Of a stretch of 64,000 nt of DNA, positions 36,526-44,270 are shown piece after piece. Position 1 is the stretch's first letter. Each line of letters begins with the position of its first letter. Made by a program: the position numbers and the translations under genes. The notes under the pieces are model-generated. The model was not told the origin of the DNA. It was given only the letters and a program-made list of their open reading frames with translations, and ran no database searches. This DNA is from Gammaproteobacteria bacterium (GTDB taxonomy: Bacteria; Pseudomonadota; Gammaproteobacteria; Steroidobacterales; Foliamicaceae): the NCBI GenBank assembly GCA_009844425.1, contig VYBN01000017.1, forward strand, positions 109,101 through 173,100. Reading direction: 5' to 3'.

Positions 36526-36588
36526 ATGCCTGAAGCCGAAACGGATATGTTATTTTGGCTGTTCGAAAAAGGGTAGGTGGGGAGCCAA

Positions 36589-37383
36589 ATGCGTTATCAC
36601 TTTTTTGGGCCGGGAAAAGTACCCCGGATCGCTGTCATTGCCGGCGGCCTTTGCCTGTTGGCCGGCCCGGCGGCCGGAGACCAGCGCGTCAACGAGATGC
36701 TCGCGGTACAGCAGAGCGCGACGGCAGACGACCGGCAGGCGCAGGCCGAGGTCAATGCCCTGGCCGACGAGACCCAGGAGGCGGTCAGCGAGTACCGAGT
36801 GCGGCTGCAGGAGCTGGACCGGATTCGCCGCTACAACGACAACCTGCAGCGCACCATCGACGACCAGGATCGCGAAAAGGCTTCGCTCACCAGGCAGATC
36901 AACGAATTCGGCGATCTCGAACAGGGAATCGTTCCGCTGCTCATGGACATGGTCGAGGACCTGGACCGGTTCATTTCGCTCGACGTCCCGTTCCTGATGG
37001 ATACGCGCCGCGACATGCTCACGGATCTGCGCGACCTGATGGACCGGGCCGATGTCAGCATCGCCGAAAAATACCGCCAGGTCATGGGCGCATACCAGAC
37101 GGAGGCGGCAATCGGACGCAACATGGAGTCCTATCCCGGTGAACTGGAGATCGGGGGAGTCAACCGCAAGGTGGACTTTCTGCGCGTCGGCCGCGTGCTT
37201 CTGGCCTACCAGACGCCCGACCGCGAGGAAACCGGCTACTGGGATACGCGCAGCGGGGAATGGCGTTCGCTGGATGACAGTTACCGCAGCCCCATCACCG
37301 TGGGAATACGCATGGCGCGCCGGCTGGCGCCGCCGGACATCCTGACCCTTCCAATTGCCGCGCCCGAAGGAGGTCGGTCATGA
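36589..37383 (+). CDS. DUF3450 periplasmic coiled-coil protein of the TonB operon
   Basis: A 264-residue exported protein. A signal peptide (IAVIAGGLCLLAGPAAG) precedes a long coiled-coil (about residues 35-115, rich in Q, E, D and R). The conserved tail includes EYPGELEIGG-like sequence and FLRVGRVLLAYQT plus a YWDTRSGEW motif, matching DUF3450. Such genes commonly precede ttpC-exbB-exbD-tonB sets, as here, and are thought to assist that energising complex. ATG 36589 has GGTGGGGAG upstream. The stop overlaps the next start (ATGA). Confidence 0.88.
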   Translation: MRYHFFGPGKVPRIAVIAGGLCLLAGPAAGDQRVNEMLAVQQSATADDRQAQAEVNALADETQEAVSEYRVRLQELDRIRRYNDNLQRTIDDQDREKASLTRQINEFGDLEQGIVPLLMDMVEDLDRFISLDVPFLMDTRRDMLTDLRDLMDRADVSIAEKYRQVMGAYQTEAAIGRNMESYPGELEIGGVNRKVDFLRVGRVLLAYQTPDREETGYWDTRSGEWRSLDDSYRSPITVGIRMARRLAPPDILTLPIAAPEGGRS

Positions 37384-38765
37384 ACCGTTTGCTTGCATTG
37401 TCCGGTCTGGCGATCATCCTGGCGGGGCCCGCCACGGCCCAGGAAGAGGCACAGCCGGAAGCTCCCGGGGAGCAGGCCGATTCGGTACTCGAACTTCTCG
37501 AACTGGTCCGCCTGGAGGCCCGGGAAGGTTCCCGCCTCAACCGGGAACGGGTGGAGCGCTTTCGTCAGGCTCGCGACGATCGCCAGCGCATGCTTGAGGA
37601 AGTGTCCCGCGATCTGGCCGCGGAAGAGCGCCGCAGCAATACGCTGAACCGCCGCTACGAGCAGAACGAAAACGAGCTTGCGGACCTGGAGGAACGGCTT
37701 CAGATCCGGATCGGCAACTTCGGCGAACTGTTCGGCGTCGTACGCGACGTGGCCGGCGATACCGTCAGCCAGGTCGTGACGTCACTGGTGTCGGCGCAGT
37801 ATCCGGACCGCCTCGATCTCGTTCGCGGCATGGCCGAGGCGAAGGAACTGCCCAGCCTGGAGGACCTGCGCGGCCTGCAGCTGATGCTGCTGGAGGAAAT
37901 GGCGCAGTCCGGCCAGGTCGTACGTTTCGATGCGGAAATTACCGATCCGTCCGGCCAGACGAGCGCGGGCAACGTGATCCGCGTCGGCGCCTTCAACCTG
38001 ATCCACGACGGCAAGTTCCTGACACGGGATGACGGGACCGGCGCATTGCAGATCCTTCCCCGTCAGCCCGCGGGCAGGTATCTCAGCATGGCCGAAGACC
38101 TCGGCGAAGCCACCGCCGGGCCGGTCGAAATGGCGGTCGACCCGACCCGCGGGCAATTACTGGGGATGCTGATCCAGGCTCCGGATCTTGGCGAGCGCCT
38201 GCAACAGGGCGGATACGTGGGCTACACGATCATCGGCATGGGCGCCATCGGCCTGCTGATCGCGCTTTGGCGGCTGGTCGTGTTGCAGGGCGCCGGCCGT
38301 CGAATACGCTCGCAGCTCAAGAGTTCCAGTGCGAACAGGGACAATGCCCTGGGACGGATCCTGGCCGTCTACGAGGAACACCAGACCGGCAATCTGGATG
38401 CTCTGGCGCTCAAGCTCGATGAGGCGATCATGCGGGAAGCGCCGATACTCGAACGCTACCAGGGCATACTCAAGGTTTTCGCCGCCGTCGCTCCGCTGCT
38501 GGGCCTGCTGGGCACCGTGGTCGGCATGATCATCACCTTCCAGCAGTTGACACTGTTCGGAACCGGCGATCCGAAGCTGATGGCCGGAGGCATTTCGCAG
38601 GCCCTGATTACGACCGTTCTGGGCCTGATCGTCGCGATCCCGCTGGTGCTGCTGCACAGCGTGGTCTCCAGTTCCAGCCAGGCGCTGGTGGAAATTCTGG
38701 AGGAGCAGAGCGCCGGCCTGATCGCGCGCAGGGCGGAAGGCGATGCCGCCGCGGCGGAGGCTTGA
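37380..38765 (+). CDS. TtpC-like MotA/TolQ/ExbB proton channel protein with periplasmic coiled coil
   Basis: A 461-residue protein resembling TtpC, the extra component of Vibrio TonB2-type systems. It has a signal peptide (ending near PATAQ), a coiled coil over residues 28-110, a periplasmic domain to about 275, then the ExbB-like channel: VGYTIIGMGAIGLLIAL, VAPLLGLLGTVVGMI and the GISQALITTVLGLIVAIPL helix. It probably couples proton flow to TonB movement across a wide periplasm. A consensus AAGGAGGT lies at 37367-37374, indicating strong translation. It overlaps the DUF3450 stop. Confidence 0.87.
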   Translation: MNRLLALSGLAIILAGPATAQEEAQPEAPGEQADSVLELLELVRLEAREGSRLNRERVERFRQARDDRQRMLEEVSRDLAAEERRSNTLNRRYEQNENELADLEERLQIRIGNFGELFGVVRDVAGDTVSQVVTSLVSAQYPDRLDLVRGMAEAKELPSLEDLRGLQLMLLEEMAQSGQVVRFDAEITDPSGQTSAGNVIRVGAFNLIHDGKFLTRDDGTGALQILPRQPAGRYLSMAEDLGEATAGPVEMAVDPTRGQLLGMLIQAPDLGERLQQGGYVGYTIIGMGAIGLLIALWRLVVLQGAGRRIRSQLKSSSANRDNALGRILAVYEEHQTGNLDALALKLDEAIMREAPILERYQGILKVFAAVAPLLGLLGTVVGMIITFQQLTLFGTGDPKLMAGGISQALITTVLGLIVAIPLVLLHSVVSSSSQALVEILEEQSAGLIARRAEGDAAAAEA

Positions 38766-38801
38766 GGAGAGCAAGGCGGGATAACGGCGGGACACTGGCA
38801 G

Positions 38802-39356
38802 ATGACTTTCCTGTTCGAAGCTTGGACTTCCATCCGCGGCTTTTTCGAGCTGGGCGGGCCCGTGCTTTACGGAATTCTTGCCGTCACCATGCTGATGTGG
38901 ACGCTGATCGTCGAGCGGCTCTGGTATTTCTTCGGCGTTCTGCCCGAAGAAATGCGCGGCGCCCGGCAGTTGTGGGAAAGCGGACGCCGCGACGGTTCGT
39001 GGTTCGCCGCGAACCTTCGGCGCCTGATTCTTTCCGAGGTCGGCCTGAGCGCCAAGCGTAACCTGGGGCTGATACAGACGCTGATGCAGATACTGCCGCT
39101 GCTGGGCCTGCTGGGCACGGTGTGGGGCATGGTCCAGGTGTTCGAGATCATGACGGTGTTCGGCACCGGCAATGCGCGCCTGATGGCGGGCGGCGTCTCG
39201 CAGGCCACGATCCCCACGATGTCGGGGCTGGTCGCCGCGCTGTCAGGGCTGTACCTGTCGGCCTGGCTGAGGCAGCGGGCCAAGCTCAAGATGGAGGAGC
39301 TCGAAGACGCGCTGGAAATGCGGTTCGAGGAACAGCCCCGGGAGGCGTCCGCATGA
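38802..39356 (+). CDS. exbB: ExbB-like proton channel subunit
   Basis: A 184-residue inner-membrane protein of the MotA/TolQ/ExbB family. Three hydrophobic segments are seen: GPVLYGILAVTMLMWTL near the N terminus, LPLLGLLGTVWGMVQVF near residue 100, and VSQATIPTMSGLVAALSGLYL near 135. The second and third carry the conserved Gly/Thr channel positions. With ExbD it forms the proton-driven motor that energises TonB. It begins 36 bases after the ttpC-like gene and its stop overlaps the first exbD start (ATGA). Confidence 0.92.
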   Translation: MTFLFEAWTSIRGFFELGGPVLYGILAVTMLMWTLIVERLWYFFGVLPEEMRGARQLWESGRRDGSWFAANLRRLILSEVGLSAKRNLGLIQTLMQILPLLGLLGTVWGMVQVFEIMTVFGTGNARLMAGGVSQATIPTMSGLVAALSGLYLSAWLRQRAKLKMEELEDALEMRFEEQPREASA

Positions 39357-39763
39357 TCGAGCGCAAGCACCGCAAGCGGTCCCAGGAAGAGGCCGAGATC
39401 AACATCACGCCGATGCTGGACATCGTGTTCATCATGCTGATCTTCTTCATCGTGACCACCTCCTTCGTGAAAGAGCTGGGAGTGGACCTTGACCGGCCGT
39501 CGAACGCGCCGGTACAGGAGCAGAAGCGTTCCGAAGTGATCCCGGTCCGGATAGACGCCAACGGGCAGGTCTTCGTCGAGGACCGTCTTGTGCACGTGGG
39601 CGCGATCCGCGCCAACATCGTCTCGGGACTGGCCGGCAAGCCGGACGCCACGGTGGTCGTGATCGCGGACCGGAACGCGGATTCCGGCTTCATCGTGACG
39701 GTCGTGGACCAGGCGCGCGTAGCGGGCGCCGCGAAGGTTTCGCTGGCTGCCGCATCAAACTAG
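39353..39763 (+). CDS. exbD: ExbD-like biopolymer transport protein, first copy
   Basis: A 136-residue single-pass inner-membrane protein. The transmembrane segment holds NITPMLDIVFIMLIFFIVT with the essential proton-carrying aspartate (MLD), followed by a periplasmic domain ending VDQARVAGAAKVSLAA. It pairs with ExbB to drive TonB. The DNA for the transmembrane region (39394-39459) is identical to that of the next exbD, although the remainder of the proteins differs strongly. The start overlaps the exbB stop. Confidence 0.93.
   Translation: MIERKHRKRSQEEAEINITPMLDIVFIMLIFFIVTTSFVKELGVDLDRPSNAPVQEQKRSEVIPVRIDANGQVFVEDRLVHVGAIRANIVSGLAGKPDATVVVIADRNADSGFIVTVVDQARVAGAAKVSLAAASN
39394..39459 (+). 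repeat. 66-base perfect direct repeat shared by both exbD genes, copy 1
   Basis: Identical base for base, including third codon positions, to 39814-39879. It encodes the transmembrane segment of ExbD. Identity stops abruptly at 39460/39880, beyond which the two genes diverge. Confidence 0.95.
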
Positions 39764-39775
39764 GAGCGAACCGGA

Positions 39776-40183
39776 ATGCCGCAGATACGAAGACGAAAAC
39801 CGGAAGAAGAGGGCGAGATCAACATCACGCCGATGCTGGACATCGTGTTCATCATGCTGATCTTCTTCATCGTGACCACTTCCTTCGTTAAGGAGCCGGG
39901 CATCAGTCCTTCCCGTCCCTTCGCGCAGACGGCGGCCACCAAGGAACGGGGCAACATCATGATCGCGGTTTCGCGCGACGATCATATCTGGATGAACAAG
40001 AATCGCGTGGAACTGACCGGGGTCCGCCAGATGGTCGAGGCGGCGCGCGCGGAGAACCCGGAGAGCAGCGTTATCATCGTAGCGGATCAATCCGCGTCCA
40101 CCGGCATGGTGATCGACCTGATGGACCAGGTCCGGGTTGCCGGCGTGACCAGCATTGCATTGGCTGCGGAAGGCGAGGAATAG
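39776..40183 (+). CDS. exbD: ExbD-like biopolymer transport protein, second copy
   Basis: A 135-residue ExbD. It has the same transmembrane helix with the essential aspartate, but a different periplasmic part (SVIIVADQSASTGMVIDLMD, ending VAGVTSIALAAEGEE). Two exbD genes in a row are common in TtpC-type systems and may form a heteromeric ExbD pair. It is 12 bases after the first copy and 2 bases before tonB, so it is in the same operon. Confidence 0.93.
   Translation: MPQIRRRKPEEEGEINITPMLDIVFIMLIFFIVTTSFVKEPGISPSRPFAQTAATKERGNIMIAVSRDDHIWMNKNRVELTGVRQMVEAARAENPESSVIIVADQSASTGMVIDLMDQVRVAGVTSIALAAEGEE
39814..39879 (+). repeat. 66-base perfect direct repeat shared by both exbD genes, copy 2
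   Basis: Second member of the repeat described at 39394-39459; the copies lie 420 bases apart in the same orientation. Confidence 0.95.
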
Positions 40184-40185
40184 AG

Positions 40186-40827
40186 ATGAACCGGACAAGA
40201 TGGCGTATGGCCGGGTCGATCGGCGGCGGCGTATTCGTTGCGCTGGTGCTTTTTTTGTTCATGAACACACTGATTACCGGAGGGGGGGGCCAGCAGGGCG
40301 CCGCCACAGCGGGACAGATCGTGGACCTGATACGCGTGCAGGAGGACGAGATCGTCCAGACCAAGAAGCGGGTCAGGCCCAAGAAGCCGCCGCCGCCCAA
40401 GGATCCGCCGCCGCCGCCGAAGCTGAAGGTATCCAGCGAAGCCAAGCCTCAACAGAATCCCATGCGCCTCGATCTCCCCAGGATCGATGTTTCGGGAGCT
40501 GCCGGTGGCGGCCCCTTCATCGGCAGGTGGGAACCCGGCGATCCGGCGGCCGAGGGCGAAGCGGTGCCAATCGTGCGCATCGACCCGCAGTGGCCCCGCG
40601 AGGCCCTGATGGACGGCACCGAGGGCTACGTCAGGTGCAGAGTGCTGATCGGCCCGGACGGCAGCGTGCTGGACGTGGAGGTAATCGAGGCCGCTCCTGG
40701 CCGCCTGTTCGTGCGCAACGCGGTGCGGGCCGTGCGCCGCTGGAAATTCAAGCCGCGGATAGTGGATGGCGTCGCCGTGGAGCGGTGGGCCACGACGAGC
40801 ATCATTTTCCAGCTGGACAGCGCCTGA
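40186..40827 (+). CDS. tonB: TonB family protein
   Basis: A 213-residue energy transducer. An N-terminal transmembrane anchor (GSIGGGVFVALVLFLFM) is followed by a Lys/Pro-rich spacer (KKPPPPKDPPPPPK, about residues 63-80) and a C-terminal TonB domain with VPIVRIDPQWPREALMDG, GYVRCRVLIGPDGSVLDVEV and AVRRWKFKPRIVDG. The spacer is short compared with E. coli TonB (239 residues in total), as in TonB2/TonB3-type proteins. It should contact the TonB boxes of the receptors at 8.9 and 33.2 kb, which is inference. It is directly followed by a TPR gene. Confidence 0.93.
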   Translation: MNRTRWRMAGSIGGGVFVALVLFLFMNTLITGGGGQQGAATAGQIVDLIRVQEDEIVQTKKRVRPKKPPPPKDPPPPPKLKVSSEAKPQQNPMRLDLPRIDVSGAAGGGPFIGRWEPGDPAAEGEAVPIVRIDPQWPREALMDGTEGYVRCRVLIGPDGSVLDVEVIEAAPGRLFVRNAVRAVRRWKFKPRIVDGVAVERWATTSIIFQLDSA

Positions 40828-42105
40828 ATGGGCAGACGCCTGGCGCCGTTGGCATTGCTGGTGCTGGCGCCGCTGGCGGCCGCGCAAACGGATCTCGGCA
40901 ACCTGCCGCAGTGGCACCCGCTGCGGGCCGGCCGCGTGGCGGAAGAACGGGAGGAGCCGCCTGCGTCCATGAGCGAGAGTTTCTATCGACGGCTTTCGCG
41001 CACGCATGAACTGCTGGACGAGGACAATCTGACCGAAGCGCTGGACCTGATGGACCGCATCCGTACGGACCGGCTAAGCGACTATGAGGCCGCCCAGCTC
41101 TATCAGACCTACGGCTTCGTCTACTCGCAAATGGAAAGGGAAGGCGATGCCTTCGAAGCGTTCGAGAGATGCCTTGAACTGGACGCCCTGCCGACTATGG
41201 TGCAACAGGGCATCGTGTACTCGGTCGCGGGCTACTACTCGGGCGAGGAACGATTCCGGGAATCCAACGACACGCTGATGCGCTGGTTCCGCTACGAAGC
41301 GGAACCCCGGTCCGAGGCTTACATACTGATGGGCGCCAATTTCGCACAGCAGGAAATGATGCCGGACGCCTTGCCCTACGTGATTCGCGCCAACGAGTTG
41401 GCCGAGACGCCCAACGAGAGTTGGCGAAACCTGCAACTGGCCATCCACGTTGAGTTGCGCCAGGTTCCCGAAGCCATCGAGTTGTTGAAGGAAAACATCG
41501 GAATCTGGCCGGACAAGCTGCGCTTCTACCAGGTTCTGTCCGGTCTGTACATGGAGACCAACAACGACGAAGGCGCACTTTCCGCGCTGACCATTCCCTG
41601 GCATCGCGGCATGCTTGAAGTGGAATCGGACATTCTGAGCCTTGCCCGGCTCAACCTCTTTCTCGAGAACCCGGCACGGGCCGGTGAAATCCTGAGTCAG
41701 GCGATGGAGCGGGGCCATGTCGAGGAGAACTTCGATAACCTCCGCCTGCTGCTGAACTCGTGGACCATGGCGCGCGAAATGAACCGCGCCGTGAACGCGA
41801 TCGACAAACTCGCCGAACTCGCGGACGACGGCGAGTTCTTCCATCGCAAGGCCATGCTGCTGAACGAGACCGGCGACTGGGACGGCGTGGTGGACTCCTG
41901 CGCTCGTGCGCTGGAGAAAGGCGGGCTGGAGAATCCCGGCGAGGTATGGATACTGCAGGGCGTGGCGCTGGCGGAACTGCGGCGTTTCGACGAGGCCATC
42001 GAGGCGTTCGAAAGCGCAAAACGCGACGGATCCGACAACATACGCCGCAACGCCAATGCCTGGATCGGCTACGTCAGGGACCGTACCGGAGACAGCTCTT
42101 CTTAG
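40828..42105 (+). CDS. exported tetratricopeptide-repeat protein of the TonB operon
   Basis: A 425-residue protein with a signal peptide (LAPLALLVLAPLAAAQ) and a helical solenoid of TPR-like repeats. The clearest ones are AAQLYQTYGFVYSQMEREGDAFEAFER in two parts near 90-115, and the C-terminal GEVWILQGVALAELRRFDEAIEAFESA. It starts immediately after the tonB stop, so it is part of the operon. TPR partners are a regular feature of TtpC-TonB clusters. The role, perhaps scaffolding in the periplasm, is not established. Confidence 0.85.
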   Translation: MGRRLAPLALLVLAPLAAAQTDLGNLPQWHPLRAGRVAEEREEPPASMSESFYRRLSRTHELLDEDNLTEALDLMDRIRTDRLSDYEAAQLYQTYGFVYSQMEREGDAFEAFERCLELDALPTMVQQGIVYSVAGYYSGEERFRESNDTLMRWFRYEAEPRSEAYILMGANFAQQEMMPDALPYVIRANELAETPNESWRNLQLAIHVELRQVPEAIELLKENIGIWPDKLRFYQVLSGLYMETNNDEGALSALTIPWHRGMLEVESDILSLARLNLFLENPARAGEILSQAMERGHVEENFDNLRLLLNSWTMAREMNRAVNAIDKLAELADDGEFFHRKAMLLNETGDWDGVVDSCARALEKGGLENPGEVWILQGVALAELRRFDEAIEAFESAKRDGSDNIRRNANAWIGYVRDRTGDSSS

Positions 42106-42115
42106 CGTCGATTCC

Positions 42116-42222
42116 GCCTTCTCATTGCTCCCTTCTTCCGGGAGTATTGGAGGCAGGGATGCCGGAGCAAGCTACAGGGATGTATTCATGCGTCTCCCGG
42201 AAGAAGGGAGCAATGAGAAGGC
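42116..42222. repeat. family B hairpin, copy B1
   Basis: A 107-base element in the convergent gap between the TPR and acyltransferase genes. Arms 42116-42144 and 42194-42222 are perfectly complementary over 29 bp. The 49-base loop contains GGCAGGGATGCC and ACAGGGATG, shared with B3 and (inverted) B4, and ATTCATGCGTCTCCCG at the loop-arm border, shared with B2. Confidence 0.9.
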
Positions 42223-42243
42223 TACGGTGGGAGTGCGGCGGAA

Positions 42244-42990
42244 TTAATCCTGAGCCAGCGCGGCCTTCATGGCCTTCCGGCATTCCTGCGCGAGCCGCTC
42301 GGCCTTTTGGGAACGGGACCCGGTCCCCGTTACGCTGATGGGATCCAGAAAGCGCACCTCGATTCCGGAGGGCGTGAACAGCCAGGAACCCGAAGGCAGC
42401 AGGCGGCGGCAACCGCGAATGGCCACGGGAACGACCGGCAGTCCTCCGGCGGCGGCGGCGGCAAATGCCCCTGGCCGGAAGGGCAGCAGTCCGGGTTCCG
42501 GACGAAAGGTTCCCTCCGGGAAAATCGCCAGCGATTGTCCTGAGCGGGCGGCCCTGAGCACTGTCCGCACATCGGCGATGCGCTCCTTCCCCTGCTCCCG
42601 TTCCACGAACACGGCGCCGATACGGCTGAGCATTCGGCCGGCGAGCGGCACCGAGCGCATCTCGCGCTTGATGACCAGCCGGAAGCCGGGAGGCAACAGG
42701 GCGCATAGCAGGATTCCGTCGGCGAAACTCTCATGATTGGCGGCAACCACACAAGGCTCCGCCGGCAGGTTCTCGAGTCCATGCACCCGGGGCCAGGCGC
42801 CGCCAAGTCGGAATATGACCCGCGAAGCCCTGCGGGCCAACCTGCTGCATCGTTCCACTCCCGGTAGAACCACGATCACCAGGGACGTGGTGAGCGCGAT
42901 CGTCCAGAACACGGCCCAGCCCCAGAGCGTGTAAGGGATTTTCCGAAGCCGCGTCATAATTGGAATTCTATGGCTAGTGTGCTGTTCCAT
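42244..42990 (-). CDS. plsC: 1-acyl-sn-glycerol-3-phosphate acyltransferase family protein
   Basis: A 248-residue membrane-bound acyltransferase that adds an acyl chain to lysophosphatidate or a related acceptor. It has an N-terminal membrane helix (VFWTIALTTSLVIVVL), the catalytic ANHESFADG (HX4D), GAVFVERE and FPEGTFRPE. Starting at 42990 gives an AAGG site 6 bases upstream, but the start region then lies inside the left arm of repeat A3. The internal ATG at 42957 lacks a site but would give a more usual N terminus. It is divergent from xerD. Confidence 0.86.
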   Translation of the reverse strand: MEQHTSHRIPIMTRLRKIPYTLWGWAVFWTIALTTSLVIVVLPGVERCSRLARRASRVIFRLGGAWPRVHGLENLPAEPCVVAANHESFADGILLCALLPPGFRLVIKREMRSVPLAGRMLSRIGAVFVEREQGKERIADVRTVLRAARSGQSLAIFPEGTFRPEPGLLPFRPGAFAAAAAGGLPVVPVAIRGCRRLLPSGSWLFTPSGIEVRFLDPISVTGTGSRSQKAERLAQECRKAMKAALAQD

Positions 42991-43240
42991 GAGTTCCTTG
43001 CCTTTCAGAGCGGGCCTGAAGCGTCAATGCAAGGCGCCGTCCGCAGGGAATACGTCCGTATTGCCCAGGACGGCAACGCCGCAGTGGCGCTTCAGGCCCG
43101 CTCCCGCAGGGCGTGTCTCCTGTGGCCCGTGGCCGCGTTGCGTCCCTTGGCAATGGGAGAAACCATTACCGGCGGAACGCGCCTTGCCACACGCCACATG
43201 GGACACGCTGAAAGGCAAGGAACTCATGGGACAGCACACT
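42976..43240. repeat. family A structured element, copy A3
   Basis: A 265-base element between plsC and xerD. Arms 42976-43008 and 43208-43240 pair over 33 bp with a single position out, which is a G-T wobble. The branch 1 stem (43009-43023/43088-43102) is perfect, but its sequence (AGCGGGCCTGAAGCG) differs from that of A1. The hairpin reads GCCGTCC/GGACGGC and AATACG/CGTATT. Each arm carries an outward-facing AAGG-ATG, used by plsC on one side and xerD on the other. Confidence 0.9.
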
Positions 43241-44125
43241 GACCCCGAACTTCTTGATCGCTTTCTTGACGCGATGTGGTCGGAACAGGGGCTCGCCCGC
43301 AACACGCTTGCCGCGTACGGTTCCGACCTCCGGCTGCTGGAACGGTGGCTGGGCAGGCGCGGCAAGGAACTGACGGACGCCGGCAAGCCGGACCTGCTGG
43401 CCTTCATCGGCGAACGGACCGCGGACGGCGTCAATGCCCGCACGCTTTCGCGGCAACTCTCCACCGCGCGGCGCTTCTACGGCTACCTGGTGCGGGAGGG
43501 CCTGATCGATCGCGATCCTTCGGCGCAGATCGCCACCCCGCGCGTGGGACGACCGCTGCCGCACTCCCTGTCGGAGAACGAAGTGGAGAACCTGCTGGCC
43601 GCGCCCTCGTTGTCGGACCCGCTCGGAGTGCGCGACCGGTGCATGCTGGAGGTGCTGTACGCGACCGGCCTGCGGGTCAGCGAACTGATCGGTCTGACCG
43701 TATCTCAAATGAACCTGGCCAATGGAGTACTCCGGGTCGAAGGCAAGGGGTCGAAAGAGAGACTGGTCCCGCTGGGAGAGGAAGCCGCCGATTGGGTGCG
43801 GAAGTTCCTGGATGGCGCCCGCCGCGAAATCCTCGGGGAGAGGATCAGCGACGCGCTTTTCCCCACCCGCAGGGGCGCGGCCATGACCCGTCAGGCGTTC
43901 TGGCAGCGGCTGCGCAAGCACGGCGCCGCCGCCGGTATCGCGGAAGGTCTGACTCCGCATACCTTGCGGCACGCCTTCGCCACGCACCTGCTGGATCATG
44001 GCGCCGACCTGAGGGTCGTGCAATTGCTGCTGGGGCACAGCAGCCTGTCGACGACGCAGATCTACACGCAGGTGGCGCGCAAACGCCTGCGCGACCTGCA
44101 CCGCAAGCATCACCCCCGGGCGTAG
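43226..44125 (+). CDS. xerD: tyrosine site-specific recombinase XerD
   Basis: A 299-residue recombinase that resolves chromosome dimers at dif with XerC. The catalytic set is complete: Arg150 (TGLRVSEL), Lys174, His245 and Arg248 (HTLRHAFATHLL), His271 (LGHSSLSTTQIY) and nucleophile Tyr280. The N-terminal SAM-like domain fits XerD (ELLDRFLDAMWSEQGLARNT). The start ATG and its AAGG site lie in the right arm of repeat A3, so the first five codons are element sequence. XerC cannot be fully excluded. No dif-like site was recognised nearby. Confidence 0.93.
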   Translation: MGQHTDPELLDRFLDAMWSEQGLARNTLAAYGSDLRLLERWLGRRGKELTDAGKPDLLAFIGERTADGVNARTLSRQLSTARRFYGYLVREGLIDRDPSAQIATPRVGRPLPHSLSENEVENLLAAPSLSDPLGVRDRCMLEVLYATGLRVSELIGLTVSQMNLANGVLRVEGKGSKERLVPLGEEAADWVRKFLDGARREILGERISDALFPTRRGAAMTRQAFWQRLRKHGAAAGIAEGLTPHTLRHAFATHLLDHGADLRVVQLLLGHSSLSTTQIYTQVARKRLRDLHRKHHPRA

Positions 44126-44130
44126 CCGGA

Positions 44131-44254
44131 GGGGTCTTCACGTCCTATCCCGTTCGGGAGTTTGTGAGCCACTGGCGGCACTGCCGTCAGAGCGGAACAA
44201 AGCTCCATGGATGGATTCATGCGTCTCCCGAACGGGATAGGACGTGAAGACCCC
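44131..44254. repeat. family B hairpin, copy B2
   Basis: Arms 44131-44160 and 44225-44254 are perfectly complementary over 30 bp around a 64-base loop. It lies in the convergent gap between xerD and the quinone oxidoreductase. The loop-arm border ATTCATGCGTCTCCCG is identical to B1, while the outer 20 bases of the arms are unrelated to it. Confidence 0.9.
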
Positions 44255-44270
44255 GTATTACGATCGAGGC

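Noticed and set aside
36506..36997. Open frame starting in the right arm of A2 and running over the DUF3450 gene
   Set aside because: Different frame from DUF3450, no recognisable protein, and it starts with element sequence.
42116..42222. Family B hairpins as ordinary intrinsic terminators
   Set aside because: No T-tract follows the arms and the loops of about 50 bases are far too large, though an effect on RNA ends is not excluded.
42976..43240. dif recombination site beside xerD
   Set aside because: The palindrome belongs to the family A repeat also present elsewhere, and no 28-bp two-arm XerC/XerD site with a 6-bp centre was recognised.
42116..44254. Family A/B/C repeats as a CRISPR array
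   Set aside because: Copies are dispersed, palindromic and of several families; there are no regular spacers and no cas genes.
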